Shown: positions 15,175-24,164, numbered from the stretch's first letter. The stretch: DNA of 37,649 bases from Caballeronia choica (GCF_001544535.1 NZ_FCON02000078.1:1-37649), one strand, 5' to 3'. Notes: generated by a model from the letters alone, not told the origin. Program-made: numbers and translations.

Positions 15175-16416
15175 CTATGAGGCCTTTTGCGATGCTGTCG
15201 GTGGCTTCTCTTGGGCCAGGCTGGCGACCGCAGCGCCTTCTTCGAGCAAAGCGGCGATGTCATCGGCTGAATACCCGATGTCTTCCAGTACCGCGCAGGT
15301 GTCCCAACCGCGCGGCTGTGCGAACGGAGGTAGCGGCGGGAATTCGTCGTTGAAACGGATGGTCGATCGGATCGCCACCGTCTTGCCTTCGGTCGGATGC
15401 TCATCGGACTGCAGCAGTCCGACGGCCTGCAGATGCGGATCACGCGGCAATGTATCCAGCGTATGGCAAGGCTTGACGGCGATATCGGCTCTTTGAAGAA
15501 GGTCGAGCCATTCGTCTGTAGTCTTGTCAGTCAGCGGCGCGCCTCGTATCGCGAACCACTCCATGACATTCTGAGCACGTGCGCCCACTGTTGCAAAGCG
15601 CGGGTCGCCGATGAATTCCTCACGCCCGACCGTTTTGAGGAACGACCGTACCTGCTGGTCAGTATTGACGGTAAATGCGATCCATCCGTCTGCCGTCTTC
15701 ACAGGTTTGTTGTGAGGACTGAGCAAACGCAGATCTCCAGGAGGCCCGACAGGAGGATCAAAGCTCTGCTGGGCCAGATGTTCTTGCAGCACGAATGCGG
15801 ACATGGTTTCAAACATCGGCACCTCGATGGAGGAGCCGTCGCCCGTTGTCTTGCGCTGCATGATTGCAGCCAGAATGGAGCCGGCAGCAATCTCGCCGAC
15901 GACATGATCGCAGATGAGCATCGGCACATAGGCTGGCGCGCCATCGCGCGCGAGCATCAGTCCGGTCATGCCCGTGGCGGCCTGCACCACGCTATCGTAT
16001 GTCGGGTGACCGGCGTAGGGACCGTCGGTGCCATAGCCGGTTATCAGACAATAGATCTTGTTCGGATGCTCAGCGCGGATGCTTTTCGCGTCGAGCCCGA
16101 GACGCACAAGCGCTTGGGGCCGCATGTTGGCGATCACCACGTCGGCTGATGCGACGAGCTTCTTGATCAGCGCTTTACTGCCTGGCTTCTTCAGGTCGCA
16201 GCACAGATTTCGCTTACCGCGATTCAGGTGCAGGTAGGCGCCAGAGTGCTGCCCGGTCGGAGACAGGCCGCCCAAGCCGCGCATCAGATCGCCCTCCGGG
16301 CTCTCCAACTTAATGACTTCGGCGCCATACTGCGCGAGTCGTGCCGTGCAAACCGGACCGACTACGACGCTGGTCAGGTCCAACACGCGAATTCCTTTCA
16401 ACGGTTCAAAGCTCAT
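15175..16416 (-). CDS. CaiB/BaiF-type (family III) CoA-transferase
   Basis: A 413-residue CoA-transferase of family III, which moves CoA between organic acids through an aspartyl mixed anhydride. The N-terminus LKGIRVLDLTSVVVGPVCTARLAQYGAEVIKLE is diagnostic, followed by the NRGKRNLCCDLK block and the segment YGTDGPYAGHPTYDSVVQAATGMTG that carries the usual active-site Asp region. The start overlaps the stop of the hydratase-like gene by 11 bases, so the two are one operon. Together they suggest activation of a small dicarboxylic acid followed by hydration of its unsaturated CoA ester, as in mesaconate or itaconate metabolism (inference). Confidence 0.92.
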   Translation of the reverse strand: MSFEPLKGIRVLDLTSVVVGPVCTARLAQYGAEVIKLESPEGDLMRGLGGLSPTGQHSGAYLHLNRGKRNLCCDLKKPGSKALIKKLVASADVVIANMRPQALVRLGLDAKSIRAEHPNKIYCLITGYGTDGPYAGHPTYDSVVQAATGMTGLMLARDGAPAYVPMLICDHVVGEIAAGSILAAIMQRKTTGDGSSIEVPMFETMSAFVLQEHLAQQSFDPPVGPPGDLRLLSPHNKPVKTADGWIAFTVNTDQQVRSFLKTVGREEFIGDPRFATVGARAQNVMEWFAIRGAPLTDKTTDEWLDLLQRADIAVKPCHTLDTLPRDPHLQAVGLLQSDEHPTEGKTVAIRSTIRFNDEFPPLPPFAQPRGWDTCAVLEDIGYSADDIAALLEEGAAVASLAQEKPPTASQKAS

Positions 16417-17245
16417 TGACTTCGGCCTCCATTTCAGCGGCGATTCTTCCGGAATCGTCGTATGCCTTTAGGTTCCACTGCGTCCCGCTGTGATCGGCCG
16501 CCAGCGTCACGGGCCGGCCGCAGAAGAGCGGTGCAACGTTTTTCATCTTGAAGCGGCCGAGGTTCAGCGCGAGCTCGCGGCGCGCGAACTCAGTTAGGAA
16601 CAGCGTCGTGAGGCCACCGTTGACTACCAGATCAGGGAAGCCCTCGACATCGCGCGCGTGGTCCCTGTCGATGTGAATCTTGTGCGAGTTGAAACCGAGC
16701 GCCGAATATTGGAAGAGCAGCGTTTCGTCGGGTAGCACGGTCTTCGTTTGGGTGGCCGACACGGCAGTCGGCTCGCCAGGGACGGAAGCTTTGGGACTGG
16801 ACTGCGCAGGCAGTAGCAGATAGGTCTGCGTTTCGGTGATCGCGGGTTCGGTTTCATCGGAGAGCCGCATCGAATGCGCGATGGTCACGATGGCCTTGCG
16901 TCCGGAGGCACCGGTCTTCTCGGTGATGTCGGCGACGCCGCTTGTCCGAATCACGGTCGCGCCGATCGGAATATTTCGGTGATAAACCACGGTGCGTCCG
17001 CCCTGCAAAAGACGAGGCAAGCCAAGATCGGGAATCGCTGCGCCAAGACCCGGGAAGCCATCGGCGCGCAGGTCTGAACGTCGCGTATCGGCGCCCATCA
17101 GGATGAAGTGCCAGCCCCGCGGAAGTACAGCGCCATCATCAATGGCATCCATTGGTAGGTCCAGCATCGCCGCCACCCGCCTGACTAATGAGGCAGAGCA
17201 GTGTTCGGTGCGCGTGTAGGTCGGGTGACTCGCTTCTTCCGTCAT
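16406..17245 (-). CDS. MaoC/HTD2-like hydratase (mesaconyl-CoA hydratase-like)
   Basis: A 279-residue double-hotdog protein of the HTD2/FAS1-type dehydratase group that includes mesaconyl-C4-CoA hydratases. The C-terminal half holds the hydratase signature FQYSALGFNSHKIHIDRDHARDVEG followed by VVNGGLTTLFL; the His and nearby Asp/Arg positions match hydratase 2 active sites. The N-terminal half, with LPRGWHFILM and GADTRRSDLRADGFP, is typical of this subfamily. I chose ATG at 17245 after AAGGA; the frame could extend to 17299 but without a binding site. It is the first gene of the CaiB operon. Whether the substrate is mesaconyl-, methylfumaryl- or another enoyl-CoA is not decidable here. Confidence 0.82.
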   Translation of the reverse strand: MTEEASHPTYTRTEHCSASLVRRVAAMLDLPMDAIDDGAVLPRGWHFILMGADTRRSDLRADGFPGLGAAIPDLGLPRLLQGGRTVVYHRNIPIGATVIRTSGVADITEKTGASGRKAIVTIAHSMRLSDETEPAITETQTYLLLPAQSSPKASVPGEPTAVSATQTKTVLPDETLLFQYSALGFNSHKIHIDRDHARDVEGFPDLVVNGGLTTLFLTEFARRELALNLGRFKMKNVAPLFCGRPVTLAADHSGTQWNLKAYDDSGRIAAEMEAEVNEL

Positions 17246-17571
17246 CGATGGATTCCTTCTTCTATGCCCAGCCGAGAGAAGGCTCTCGCCGGTTATCAAT
17301 GCATTGGTGAAATACGCTTTTCATAGGTGATTCTACAGAATGGCGTGCTCGGCGCAACCTGCGGTTAACGCTAAGTCGGTCGCGCGGGCGAAACGCCCGA
17401 GCTGCCTGTGAGCCGTGCCGTTTATTGAAGTGCCTCGTCTCATCCAGTACAGTGGTTCGGATTCTTGTTATCCACTGCGATCAAGGCGACACCGGACTGG
17501 CGGGGCGCCTCTCGCCTGAAAAGACGAACCCCATGCCGCGGCAGCGCACACACAGCGAAACCAAAAACCAA
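17246..17571. promoter_or_regulatory. Divergent intergenic region between hydratase operon and IclR gene 1
   Basis: These 326 bases should hold promoters in both directions. A 10-bp palindrome, CAATGCATTG, lies at 17297-17306, about 50 bases before the hydratase start. TAGGTGATTCTAC near 17324 shares its first six bases with the inverted repeat upstream of the VOC gene. No small gene is evident. Confidence 0.35.
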
Positions 17572-18387
17572 ATGAACGACGACGTGACCGCGATGACGAA
17601 AGCGGCCGAAGTGGAGGGCCGCGCTTATTCCGCGCCTGCGCTCGAGAAGGGGCTAGACATACTGGAGATGCTGTGTCAGGCGGAAGCGCCGCTCTCAATG
17701 AAAGACATCGCTCAGCAGCTCGGGCGTAGTGTTGGCGAGCTCTACCGGATGCTTGCCGTGCTAATTGACCGCAAATATGTGACGCAGATCGGCGACAGCT
17801 ACTACATCACGACAAAGCTTTTTTCCCTGTCGCACGACAACCCGCCCACGCACAGGTTGCTCGCCGAGGCAATGCCGATCATGCAGAAGTTGTCGAGCCA
17901 GCTAGACCAGGCTTGTCATCTCACCGTGTACGGTCAGGGCCGTCAGACCGTGATTGCGAAGATCGACACTCCGAGCGGAATGGGATTTAGCGTGCGCGTC
18001 GGATCGGAACTGGATGTGCTGGTTTCGGCTTCAGGGCGGGTGCTTCTGGCATTCCAGGATCCGGAGATCAGGAAGTTCAGAATCGATGAATCATTGCAGC
18101 GCCGCCCCGATCAGACGGATGCGCAGATCTCGGGCGTGCTCGACTTCATCAGACAGCGCGGCTATGAATCGGCGCCGAGCGTTCAGGTGCGCGGCCTTTA
18201 CGCGGTCAGCTTCCCCATTCTGGACTCGCACGACCACGCGATTGCGGCACTGACCGTTCCTTACGCCGAACGCATCGACCAGGTGCGTCGCAAGTCGATC
18301 TCGGACATTGAAGAAGCGCTCGGCGAAGCGGCTGCGCTCCTATGTACACGAGTAGGCGGGCGCTCGCAGGTGCGAGCGAGCGGCTAG
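17572..18387 (+). CDS. IclR-family transcriptional regulator 1
   Basis: A 271-residue IclR-type regulator: winged-helix DNA-binding domain (ALEKGLDILEMLCQAEAPLSMKDIAQQLGRSVGELYRMLAVL) followed by the IclR effector domain. The frame is open much further upstream. I chose ATG at 17572 because it gives exactly 17 residues before the YSAPALEKGLDIL motif, the same as in the paralogue at 18400-19239; the ribosome binding site is weak. It is divergent from the hydratase/CoA-transferase operon and probably regulates it, with a small acid as effector (inference). It converges on its paralogue with 12 bases between stops. Confidence 0.9.
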   Translation: MNDDVTAMTKAAEVEGRAYSAPALEKGLDILEMLCQAEAPLSMKDIAQQLGRSVGELYRMLAVLIDRKYVTQIGDSYYITTKLFSLSHDNPPTHRLLAEAMPIMQKLSSQLDQACHLTVYGQGRQTVIAKIDTPSGMGFSVRVGSELDVLVSASGRVLLAFQDPEIRKFRIDESLQRRPDQTDAQISGVLDFIRQRGYESAPSVQVRGLYAVSFPILDSHDHAIAALTVPYAERIDQVRRKSISDIEEALGEAAALLCTRVGGRSQVRASG

Positions 18388-18399
18388 CGGTGAACCAGT

Positions 18400-19239
18400 T
18401 CAAGCGTTGAATCCGCCGGCAGCCAGACGCTGTGCGGAGCCCGGTACGCCTCCACCGATGCGTCCGCTGATCGTCTTGGCGGCCTCTTCGAGCGCCGCCT
18501 GTATCTCACTGACCGGCTTGCGCTGCGCCTGGTCAATTCTTTCCGCATAGGGGATGGTCAGCGCCGCGATGGCGTGATTCCTCGAATCCAGCACAGGAAA
18601 GCTGAGCGCATAGAGGCCTCTGACTTGCGAGCTAGGGGCCGACTCATACCCGCGCGCCCGGATGTAGTCCAGGACGGCGTTAATCTGCGGATCCGCCTGG
18701 TCGGGGCTGCGCTGCAGCGATTCGGAGATCCGCAGATTGCGTGTCTCCTCATCCTGGAAGGCGACCAACACCCGTCCCGACACCGAAATCAACACGTCCA
18801 GATCCGATCCGACCCGAAGGCTGAACCCCATTCCGCTTGGGGTGTCGACTTTCGCCACCACGACCTGCTTGCCGTGGTTGTAGACCGTCAGATGACAGGA
18901 CTGATCGAACTCGCTCGCCAACTTGTTCATGACTGGCGTCGCTTCGAGCAGCAGTCTATGGGTCGGCGGGTTCAGGTGTGACAGTTCGAAGAGTTTCGTG
19001 GTGATCGCATAGCTGTCGTCGATCTGCGCGACATAGTTGCGGCTCACCAGGCACTGAATCATTCGGTAAATCTCGCCCACGCTCCGGCCGACCTGTCCGG
19101 CCAAGTCCTTCTGAGTCAGCGGATGCTGGCTTGCGCAGAGCGCTTCGAGAATGTCGAGACCCTTCTCCAGCGCGGGAGCCGAGTAGCTCCTGGCACTCGC
19201 TTCATCAGCCGAAGTGTCCAGGTTGACGTCGTGTTTCAT
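18400..19239 (-). CDS. IclR-family transcriptional regulator 2 (paralogue of 1)
   Basis: A 279-residue IclR regulator similar to the convergent gene along the whole length: shared blocks include SAPALEKGLDILE, NPPTHRLL, KVDTPSGMGFS, SGRVLxAFQD, RGYESAPS-QVRGLYA and IPYAERIDQ. The two proteins differ mostly in the DNA-recognition helix neighbourhood (LTQKDLAGQVGRSVGEIYRMIQCL) and at the C-terminus, so they may sense related ligands but control different sites (inference). It is divergent from the VOC-MHS-SDR genes and is the likely regulator of them. Confidence 0.92.
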   Translation of the reverse strand: MKHDVNLDTSADEASARSYSAPALEKGLDILEALCASQHPLTQKDLAGQVGRSVGEIYRMIQCLVSRNYVAQIDDSYAITTKLFELSHLNPPTHRLLLEATPVMNKLASEFDQSCHLTVYNHGKQVVVAKVDTPSGMGFSLRVGSDLDVLISVSGRVLVAFQDEETRNLRISESLQRSPDQADPQINAVLDYIRARGYESAPSSQVRGLYALSFPVLDSRNHAIAALTIPYAERIDQAQRKPVSEIQAALEEAAKTISGRIGGGVPGSAQRLAAGGFNA

Positions 19240-19451
19240 AGTTCAGCCCTTAAAAACCTTAACCTCGCCGCCCGTCGTCAGATGGAATGGCGTCAATTTA
19301 TCGATGCAGCGCACCTTGCAAAAGGCCCATCTGTGGTCTACGGCCCCTGGCTGCCTGAAGAGGCGGGAAATGCCCAAAAAACAGCCGCATTGCCGCGATT
19401 CGGTTCGAGCATAACAAAGTTGCGCCAGCGGAGCGTCCGTAAAAATACTTG

Positions 19452-19467
19452 TAGGTGTTTGCACCTA
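19452..19467. promoter_or_regulatory. Inverted repeat TAGGTG-TTTG-CACCTA, candidate regulator site
   Basis: Six-base perfect arms separated by four bases, ending eight bases before a good -35 hexamer for the plus-strand VOC gene. The position suits an activator or repressor such as the divergent IclR protein. Confidence 0.4.
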
Positions 19468-19474
19468 TGCATAG

Positions 19475-19503
19475 TTGACTTCACTAATGAAACGACATAC
19501 CTT
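19475..19503 (+). promoter_or_regulatory. Candidate sigma-70 promoter for VOC-MHS-SDR genes
   Basis: TTGACT at 19475-19480 matches the -35 consensus at five of six bases; 17 bases later TACCTT at 19498-19503 is a weak -10 (three of six). The region is AT-rich. Transcription would begin near 19510, leaving a leader of about 110 bases. Confidence 0.35.
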
Positions 19504-19620
19504 GTCATCAAGCTTTGAACACGCAAACAGAGCTTCGACCAGAGCAGCACTTTTTTGCACCCTGACGCTTTCAAGCGTTGCTGCACGCCAAGCGCACCCT
19601 TTCACCCTAAGAGGCCCGAC

Positions 19621-20049
19621 ATGAACTTCAAGTTTCACCACCTCAACTTGTGCACCGACAGTCTTCCCCGCCTGACCAGGTTCTATCAAACGCTGTTCGA
19701 TCTCGGCACGATCAACGATGAAGAACACGCCCGGGTGAACGCCGAAAGTACGACTACCGGCTACAACGGCAAGGTCGACTTTCTGAGCGACGGCGACATC
19801 GAATTTCACTGGGCGGAGCGGGATCTGGACACGGGCTTCAAGATGAATCAAATCGTCAATCCCATGGCGCGCGGACACTTCTGCTTTCGCACCGACGACA
19901 TCGAGGGCTTCAAGAGGCGGCTCGACCAACATGGCATCCGCTACTCGGACTACGGTCGTTGGGCGATTGCAGGCTGGCACCAGGTTTTCCTCCAGGATCC
20001 GGATGGAAACGTGATCGAAGTACACCAGCCGAATGTGTTTGCGCGCTAG
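19621..20049 (+). CDS. VOC-superfamily protein (glyoxalase/dioxygenase fold)
   Basis: A 142-residue vicinal-oxygen-chelate protein with two beta-alpha-beta-beta-beta modules. Likely metal ligands are H7 in the opening FKFHHLNL, H86 in RGHFCFRTDDIEGF and E133 in DPDGNVIEVHQP. It may be a lyase, isomerase or dioxygenase acting on a small oxo or hydroxy acid. ATG at 19621 follows an AAGAGG; upstream in-frame starts are unsupported. It is the first plus-strand gene after the IclR pair, about 190 bases before the transporter gene. The family is too diverse to assign a reaction. Confidence 0.85.
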   Translation: MNFKFHHLNLCTDSLPRLTRFYQTLFDLGTINDEEHARVNAESTTTGYNGKVDFLSDGDIEFHWAERDLDTGFKMNQIVNPMARGHFCFRTDDIEGFKRRLDQHGIRYSDYGRWAIAGWHQVFLQDPDGNVIEVHQPNVFAR

Positions 20050-20242
20050 GGCGTGTGGTTGGCGTGGCCGTGATTCCGTTGCCTTGAGCAACCGGGACCA
20101 GGTGCCGCGCCTCTTGCAAGCAACTCTCTTCTATCCGTTCGCCTGTTGGATGTGACCGACGCTTACCCCAGACAATCCCGATCGAAGCAGCGCCCTTTTT
20201 TGTTACCCAAGCAAAATCAATCTTCCAACAGGAGACATCCCG

Positions 20243-21556
20243 ATGAGGGACACATTAACCATGGACGCGCCAGTCGCTCCGACAAACTCGATGGCAAAGC
20301 GCGCGACTGTCGCGAGTACAGTCGGCTCGGCGCTGGAGTGGATCGACTTCACCGCCTACGGCGCGGTCGCTGCGACCGTCTTCCCAAAGATCTTCTTCTC
20401 GCAAATGGATCCCAACATGGGGATCCTCGCGGCGTTCGCGACTTTCGGGATCGGCTTTTTCGCGCGCCCGCTCGGCGGGCTCTTCTTCGGAGCGCTGGGT
20501 GACCGCATCGGGCGCAAGAACATCCTGCTTTATACGTTATCGCTCATGGGCGCTGCGTCGTTCCTGATCGGCTGCCTGCCGACCTACGCGACCATCGGCT
20601 TCGCGGCACCCTTGTGTCTCGTGCTACTGCGTTTCCTGCAAGGCTTTGCACTGGGGGGAGAAGCGACAGGCGCGCAGCTCATGACGATGGAGCATGCCCC
20701 GCAGAACAAACGAGGCCTGTATGGTTCGTTCATCAACACGGGCTCCTCGCTGAGCGCGGCGCTGGCGAGCGGAGTGCTGTTTGCGCTGACGAGCACACTC
20801 GGCGCAGAGCAGTTCCAGGCGTGGGGATGGCGCATTCCGTTTCTTATGAGCTTCCTGCTCGTCGTGGTCGGCATCTATATTCGCCTTCGGGTCTCGGAGA
20901 CACCGGCCTTCGTCCAGGCGCACGCCAAAGGCGCGGAAGAACGCGTGCCACTCGTAAAGGCCTTCGCTCAGTATCCGGGGACCATTTTCCGTCTGCTTGT
21001 AGTCTGGTGCGCTCCGACAGCCTGCTTCTACGTAATTACGGTCTTCTCGCTCAGCTACATCACGAAGAACCTGGCCCTTCCCAGCCAGACCGCATTTCTC
21101 TGCCTGATGGGCGCGAACCTCATCGCGATCGTCACGGTGATTGCAGGCGGCGCAGTGAGCGACCGAATCGGCCGCAAGCCGACAATGCTGATCGCATCGG
21201 TGTTGACGCTCGCGATCGCGCTGTCCTATTTCACGCTCCTCGACACGAAGAACTGGTATGTCATCTTCTTTGCAATGGCGGCGTTCGTTGGTTCGCTCCA
21301 GATCCAGTCCGGCGTGCAACCCGCTTTCTTCGCGGAACCGTTCCCCACGAATGTCCGATACTCGGGATCCGCAGCTGCATATACCGGCGCAAATCTGCTG
21401 GTGGGCGGGCCCACGCCTTTTATCTGCGCATGGCTGCTTCAGCACGCGGGCGGTCAGACCTGGGTCATCACCGCGTTTTGCGCGGTGGTCATTGGCGCCT
21501 CGCTCATCGCCATCATTGCAAGCCCTGAAACCCGACATCTCGATATCAAACGCTAA
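20243..21556 (+). CDS. MHS-type MFS transporter (organic acid symporter)
   Basis: A 437-residue inner-membrane transporter of the major facilitator superfamily, metabolite:H+ symporter (MHS) group, which takes up organic acids with protons. The N-terminal ASTVGSALEWIDFTAYG, the loop GDRIGRKNILL, the RFLQGFALGGEATGAQ helix 4 block and the second-half repeat SDRIGRKPTMLIAS are typical. An AGGAG lies before ATG at 20243. It shares orientation with the VOC gene upstream and the SDR 29 bases downstream, so it probably imports the acid that these and the CoA-transferase genes process (inference). Confidence 0.92.
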   Translation: MRDTLTMDAPVAPTNSMAKRATVASTVGSALEWIDFTAYGAVAATVFPKIFFSQMDPNMGILAAFATFGIGFFARPLGGLFFGALGDRIGRKNILLYTLSLMGAASFLIGCLPTYATIGFAAPLCLVLLRFLQGFALGGEATGAQLMTMEHAPQNKRGLYGSFINTGSSLSAALASGVLFALTSTLGAEQFQAWGWRIPFLMSFLLVVVGIYIRLRVSETPAFVQAHAKGAEERVPLVKAFAQYPGTIFRLLVVWCAPTACFYVITVFSLSYITKNLALPSQTAFLCLMGANLIAIVTVIAGGAVSDRIGRKPTMLIASVLTLAIALSYFTLLDTKNWYVIFFAMAAFVGSLQIQSGVQPAFFAEPFPTNVRYSGSAAAYTGANLLVGGPTPFICAWLLQHAGGQTWVITAFCAVVIGASLIAIIASPETRHLDIKR

Positions 21557-21585
21557 TTCGCGCCAGGCGCGTTGGAGTAATAAAC

Positions 21586-22356
21586 ATGCTTATGGAAAAC
21601 AAGGTTTGCGTGATCGTCGGTGCAGGTTCGCTCAGAGGAATTGGATATGCGACTGCAGAACTTTTCGCGGAACATGGGGCAAAAATCGTCGCTGTCGACG
21701 TCGTCATGAATGATGGTTTGGCTAGCGAAATCAAGGCTGCCATCGACAGTAAAGCGGGACGCGATGCCGACGTCATCGGCATTCGATGCGACATCGCGGA
21801 CGAGGAAGACTGCACACGTCTGTTCAATGAAGTCATCGCCCGCTTCGGTTCAGTCGATTGTCTTGTGAATAGCGCCGCAATCGTCAAGGCCCAGCCGATG
21901 CTCACAATCGAGGGGTCCGACTTCGACCGGATGATGAACGTGAATCTCAAAGGAGCTTTCAACCTTTGTAAAAGTGCCTTGGCGGTATTCGCGGAACAGA
22001 AGCGTGGCGCGATCGTTAATGTTGCTTCGGTTGCGGCGCAACGGGGCGGCGGTCTGGTCGGCGGTGCTCATTACGCCGCGTCTAAAGGCGGCGTCATCAG
22101 TCTGACTCGCACGATCGCTCGCGAGTTTGGGCCGATGGGAATTCGCGCCAATGTCGTCTGTCCTTCAATGACGGAAACGGGCATGCTGGATGGATTGTCC
22201 GAAGAGCGGCAGAAGGAAATCGCTACCACGATTCCTTTGCAACGCGCAGGTCGACCGGTGGAAATCGCCGGGGCTTGCCTCTTCCTTGCGTCTGATCTCG
22301 CGGGCTATGTAACCGGTGCAACCATCGACGTCAACGGTGGCAGTCACATTCATTGA
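21586..22356 (+). CDS. Short-chain dehydrogenase/reductase (SDR)
   Basis: A 256-residue classical SDR that oxidises or reduces a hydroxy/keto group with NAD(P). Cofactor motif GAGSLRGIG at residues 12-20, NSAA at 95-98, and the catalytic S148, Y163 and K167 (YAASK) are all present; the C-terminal DLAGYVTGATIDVNGG is standard. D38 at the end of strand 2 favours NAD(H). A TTGGAG precedes ATG. It is 29 bases after the MHS transporter gene. A 2- or 3-hydroxyacid substrate is plausible but not shown. Confidence 0.92.
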   Translation: MLMENKVCVIVGAGSLRGIGYATAELFAEHGAKIVAVDVVMNDGLASEIKAAIDSKAGRDADVIGIRCDIADEEDCTRLFNEVIARFGSVDCLVNSAAIVKAQPMLTIEGSDFDRMMNVNLKGAFNLCKSALAVFAEQKRGAIVNVASVAAQRGGGLVGGAHYAASKGGVISLTRTIAREFGPMGIRANVVCPSMTETGMLDGLSEERQKEIATTIPLQRAGRPVEIAGACLFLASDLAGYVTGATIDVNGGSHIH

Positions 22357-22724
22357 CCAAGGACGGTTGACGTTGAGTCAGGGCGCACATCGTTACACGA
22401 CGGCGCAGCTCGACGGGCAAGCCGCTCTGCGCTCCGCGACCGCAATTCAATCGACGTAACGGGCTGACCACGGCTGGATTTAACTGCCCGTACGACGCCT
22501 CAACTCTGGCATCTCGTGCCGACCTCAACGTACCGGCAGCCATTCGGCTGTCGCGGCGCCTGGCCGCGAATCCGTCGGCCCAGCCACAGCCGGTAAGCTC
22601 ATGGACCGCCCCGATCGTTCGGCTACCATCCCGGGGCGTGATTGAGTTGCCGCCACCCGCGTTCGGCGCCGGCTATCCGGGCGGCCCTACGTTGGAGAGC
22701 AAGCCGTGCCGCCCGCTAACGTAC
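22357..22724. other. Gene-free convergent intergenic region
   Basis: These 368 bases lie between the convergent SDR and aldehyde dehydrogenase genes. I see no gene, RNA or transposase fragment, and no hairpin followed by a T-run. A 9-bp inverted repeat, ACGTTGAGT at 22370-22378 and its complement at 22723-22731, brackets the region, but the right copy overlaps the aldehyde dehydrogenase stop codon, so it is more likely chance than the ends of a small element. Confidence 0.4.
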
Positions 22725-24164
22725 TCAACGTAGCGGTATCACGCCATCGGCGACGCCTGCCGGCATACAGATGTGCTTGATCTCCGTGAAGTCGGCGAGC
22801 GCATCGTAGCCGTGCAGGCGGCCGAGACCGCTTTGCCGGTAGCCGCCCGTTTCCGCTTCGGCAAAGAGCTTGTTGTGATCGTTGATCCACACTGTGCCGT
22901 TGCGCAACGCGCGCGCGATGCGAAAGGCGCGCGCGCCGTCGTGGGTCCACACGCTCGCGGACAGTCCAAATACCGTGTCGTTGGCTTTGTCGATTGCCTG
23001 CGCTTCAGTGTCGAATGTCTCCAGCGTGACGAACGGTCCGAAGATTTCCTCCTGGCAGAAGAACCCTTTCGGGTCGCTGTGTTCGACGAGCGTCGGCGAC
23101 AGGAACGCATGTCCCGAGCGCTTGCCGCGCAGCAGTACGCGATCGGCTTCGTCACAGGCACGGGCAATGGTTTGATCGACCGCGTCGCGCGTGGCCGCGT
23201 CGATTAGCGGGCCGATGTCCATTGCCTCGTTGATGCCTTCGCCCACTTTCAGCGCTTCGAGCGCACGCGTCAGATGCTCGCGCATCTCCGCCGCTCGCCG
23301 GGCATGCACGAGCACGCGGCGCGCAGCCGTGCATTGCTGACCCGAGATGATCGTCGCGGCGCGTGCGATACGCGGCGCGATCGCGGCGACGTCCGCATCC
23401 TCGAAGACGACACAGCACGACTTGCCGCCGAGTTCCAGCGAGAGCTTCTTCATGCTTTCGGCGGCGGCGGCCATAATCTTCTTGCCCGTCGCGGTCGATC
23501 CGGTGAAGCTCACCACATCGACGTCATGCGACTCGACCAGCCGCTCGCCCGCCGCATAACCCGTCTCATTGACGAGGTTCACCGCGCCCTTCGGCAGCGC
23601 GGTCTGCTCGAAGCAGCGCAGCATGGCCGCGATGACCAGCGGGGTCTGCGCGGCCGCTTTGACGATTGCGGTGCAGCCAGCGGCGAGCGCGGGCGCGAGC
23701 GAGCGCACGAGCAACACCGCGGGCGCATTCCAGGGCACGACGATGGCCGCGACGCCAGCGGCTTCGCGCAGCATCGTCGAGATCGTTCCCGGTTCGGCTT
23801 CCAGCACGTGACCCGCGATGTGCCGAGCGAGTCCCGCGTAATAGCGGACTTCGGAAATCGCGCCTGCGATCTCGCCGCGCGATTGCGCGATTGCCTTGCC
23901 GTTTTCGCGCGTGAGGAGGATCGCAAGCGGCTCGCGTTGCGCATCGAGCGCGGCGGCCCATGCGAGTAGTACGTCCTGGCGCAGGCGCGCGTCCTGCGCC
24001 CACGTCGTGCGGTCGAACACGTGCCGTGCCGCGGCGATGGCCGCATCGGCTTCCGGCGCGCCGCCGTCGGCGAACTGGCCGATGCTTTCGCCGGTAGCGG
24101 GGTCGATGCTGTCGACCGAGGGCACGCCGACCCATGCGCCGGCTATCCAGTGTGGTGCAATCAT
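22725..24164 (-). CDS. NAD(P)-dependent aldehyde dehydrogenase of the hmf locus
   Basis: A 479-residue aldehyde dehydrogenase oxidising an aldehyde to its acid. Active-site residues are visible: N146 in VPWNAP, E244 in LELGGKS and the nucleophile C278 in SGQQCTAA; FTGSTATGKK is the cofactor-binding block and the length is normal. Its ATG overlaps the stop of the LysR gene (ATGA), so the two are co-transcribed and diverge from hmfFGABCDEH. This context suggests oxidation of furfural, HMF or 5-formylfuroate to the acid (inference); the sequence alone only says aldehyde dehydrogenase of broad specificity. Confidence 0.93.
   Translation of the reverse strand: MIAPHWIAGAWVGVPSVDSIDPATGESIGQFADGGAPEADAAIAAARHVFDRTTWAQDARLRQDVLLAWAAALDAQREPLAILLTRENGKAIAQSRGEIAGAISEVRYYAGLARHIAGHVLEAEPGTISTMLREAAGVAAIVVPWNAPAVLLVRSLAPALAAGCTAIVKAAAQTPLVIAAMLRCFEQTALPKGAVNLVNETGYAAGERLVESHDVDVVSFTGSTATGKKIMAAAAESMKKLSLELGGKSCCVVFEDADVAAIAPRIARAATIISGQQCTAARRVLVHARRAAEMREHLTRALEALKVGEGINEAMDIGPLIDAATRDAVDQTIARACDEADRVLLRGKRSGHAFLSPTLVEHSDPKGFFCQEEIFGPFVTLETFDTEAQAIDKANDTVFGLSASVWTHDGARAFRIARALRNGTVWINDHNKLFAEAETGGYRQSGLGRLHGYDALADFTEIKHICMPAGVADGVIPLR

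Larger units (their letters stand above)
19240..19620. promoter_or_regulatory. Divergent intergenic region between IclR gene 2 and the VOC gene
   Basis: This 381-base stretch is distinctly AT-richer than its surroundings and has no convincing gene. It contains an inverted repeat at 19452-19467 and a promoter-like pair at 19475-19503, listed separately. A long leader of over 100 bases would precede the VOC start codon. Confidence 0.45.

Noticed and set aside
22370-22731. 9-bp inverted repeats as ends of a small mobile element
   Set aside because: The right copy includes the aldehyde dehydrogenase stop codon, arms are short, no target duplication is seen and the interior shows no element features.
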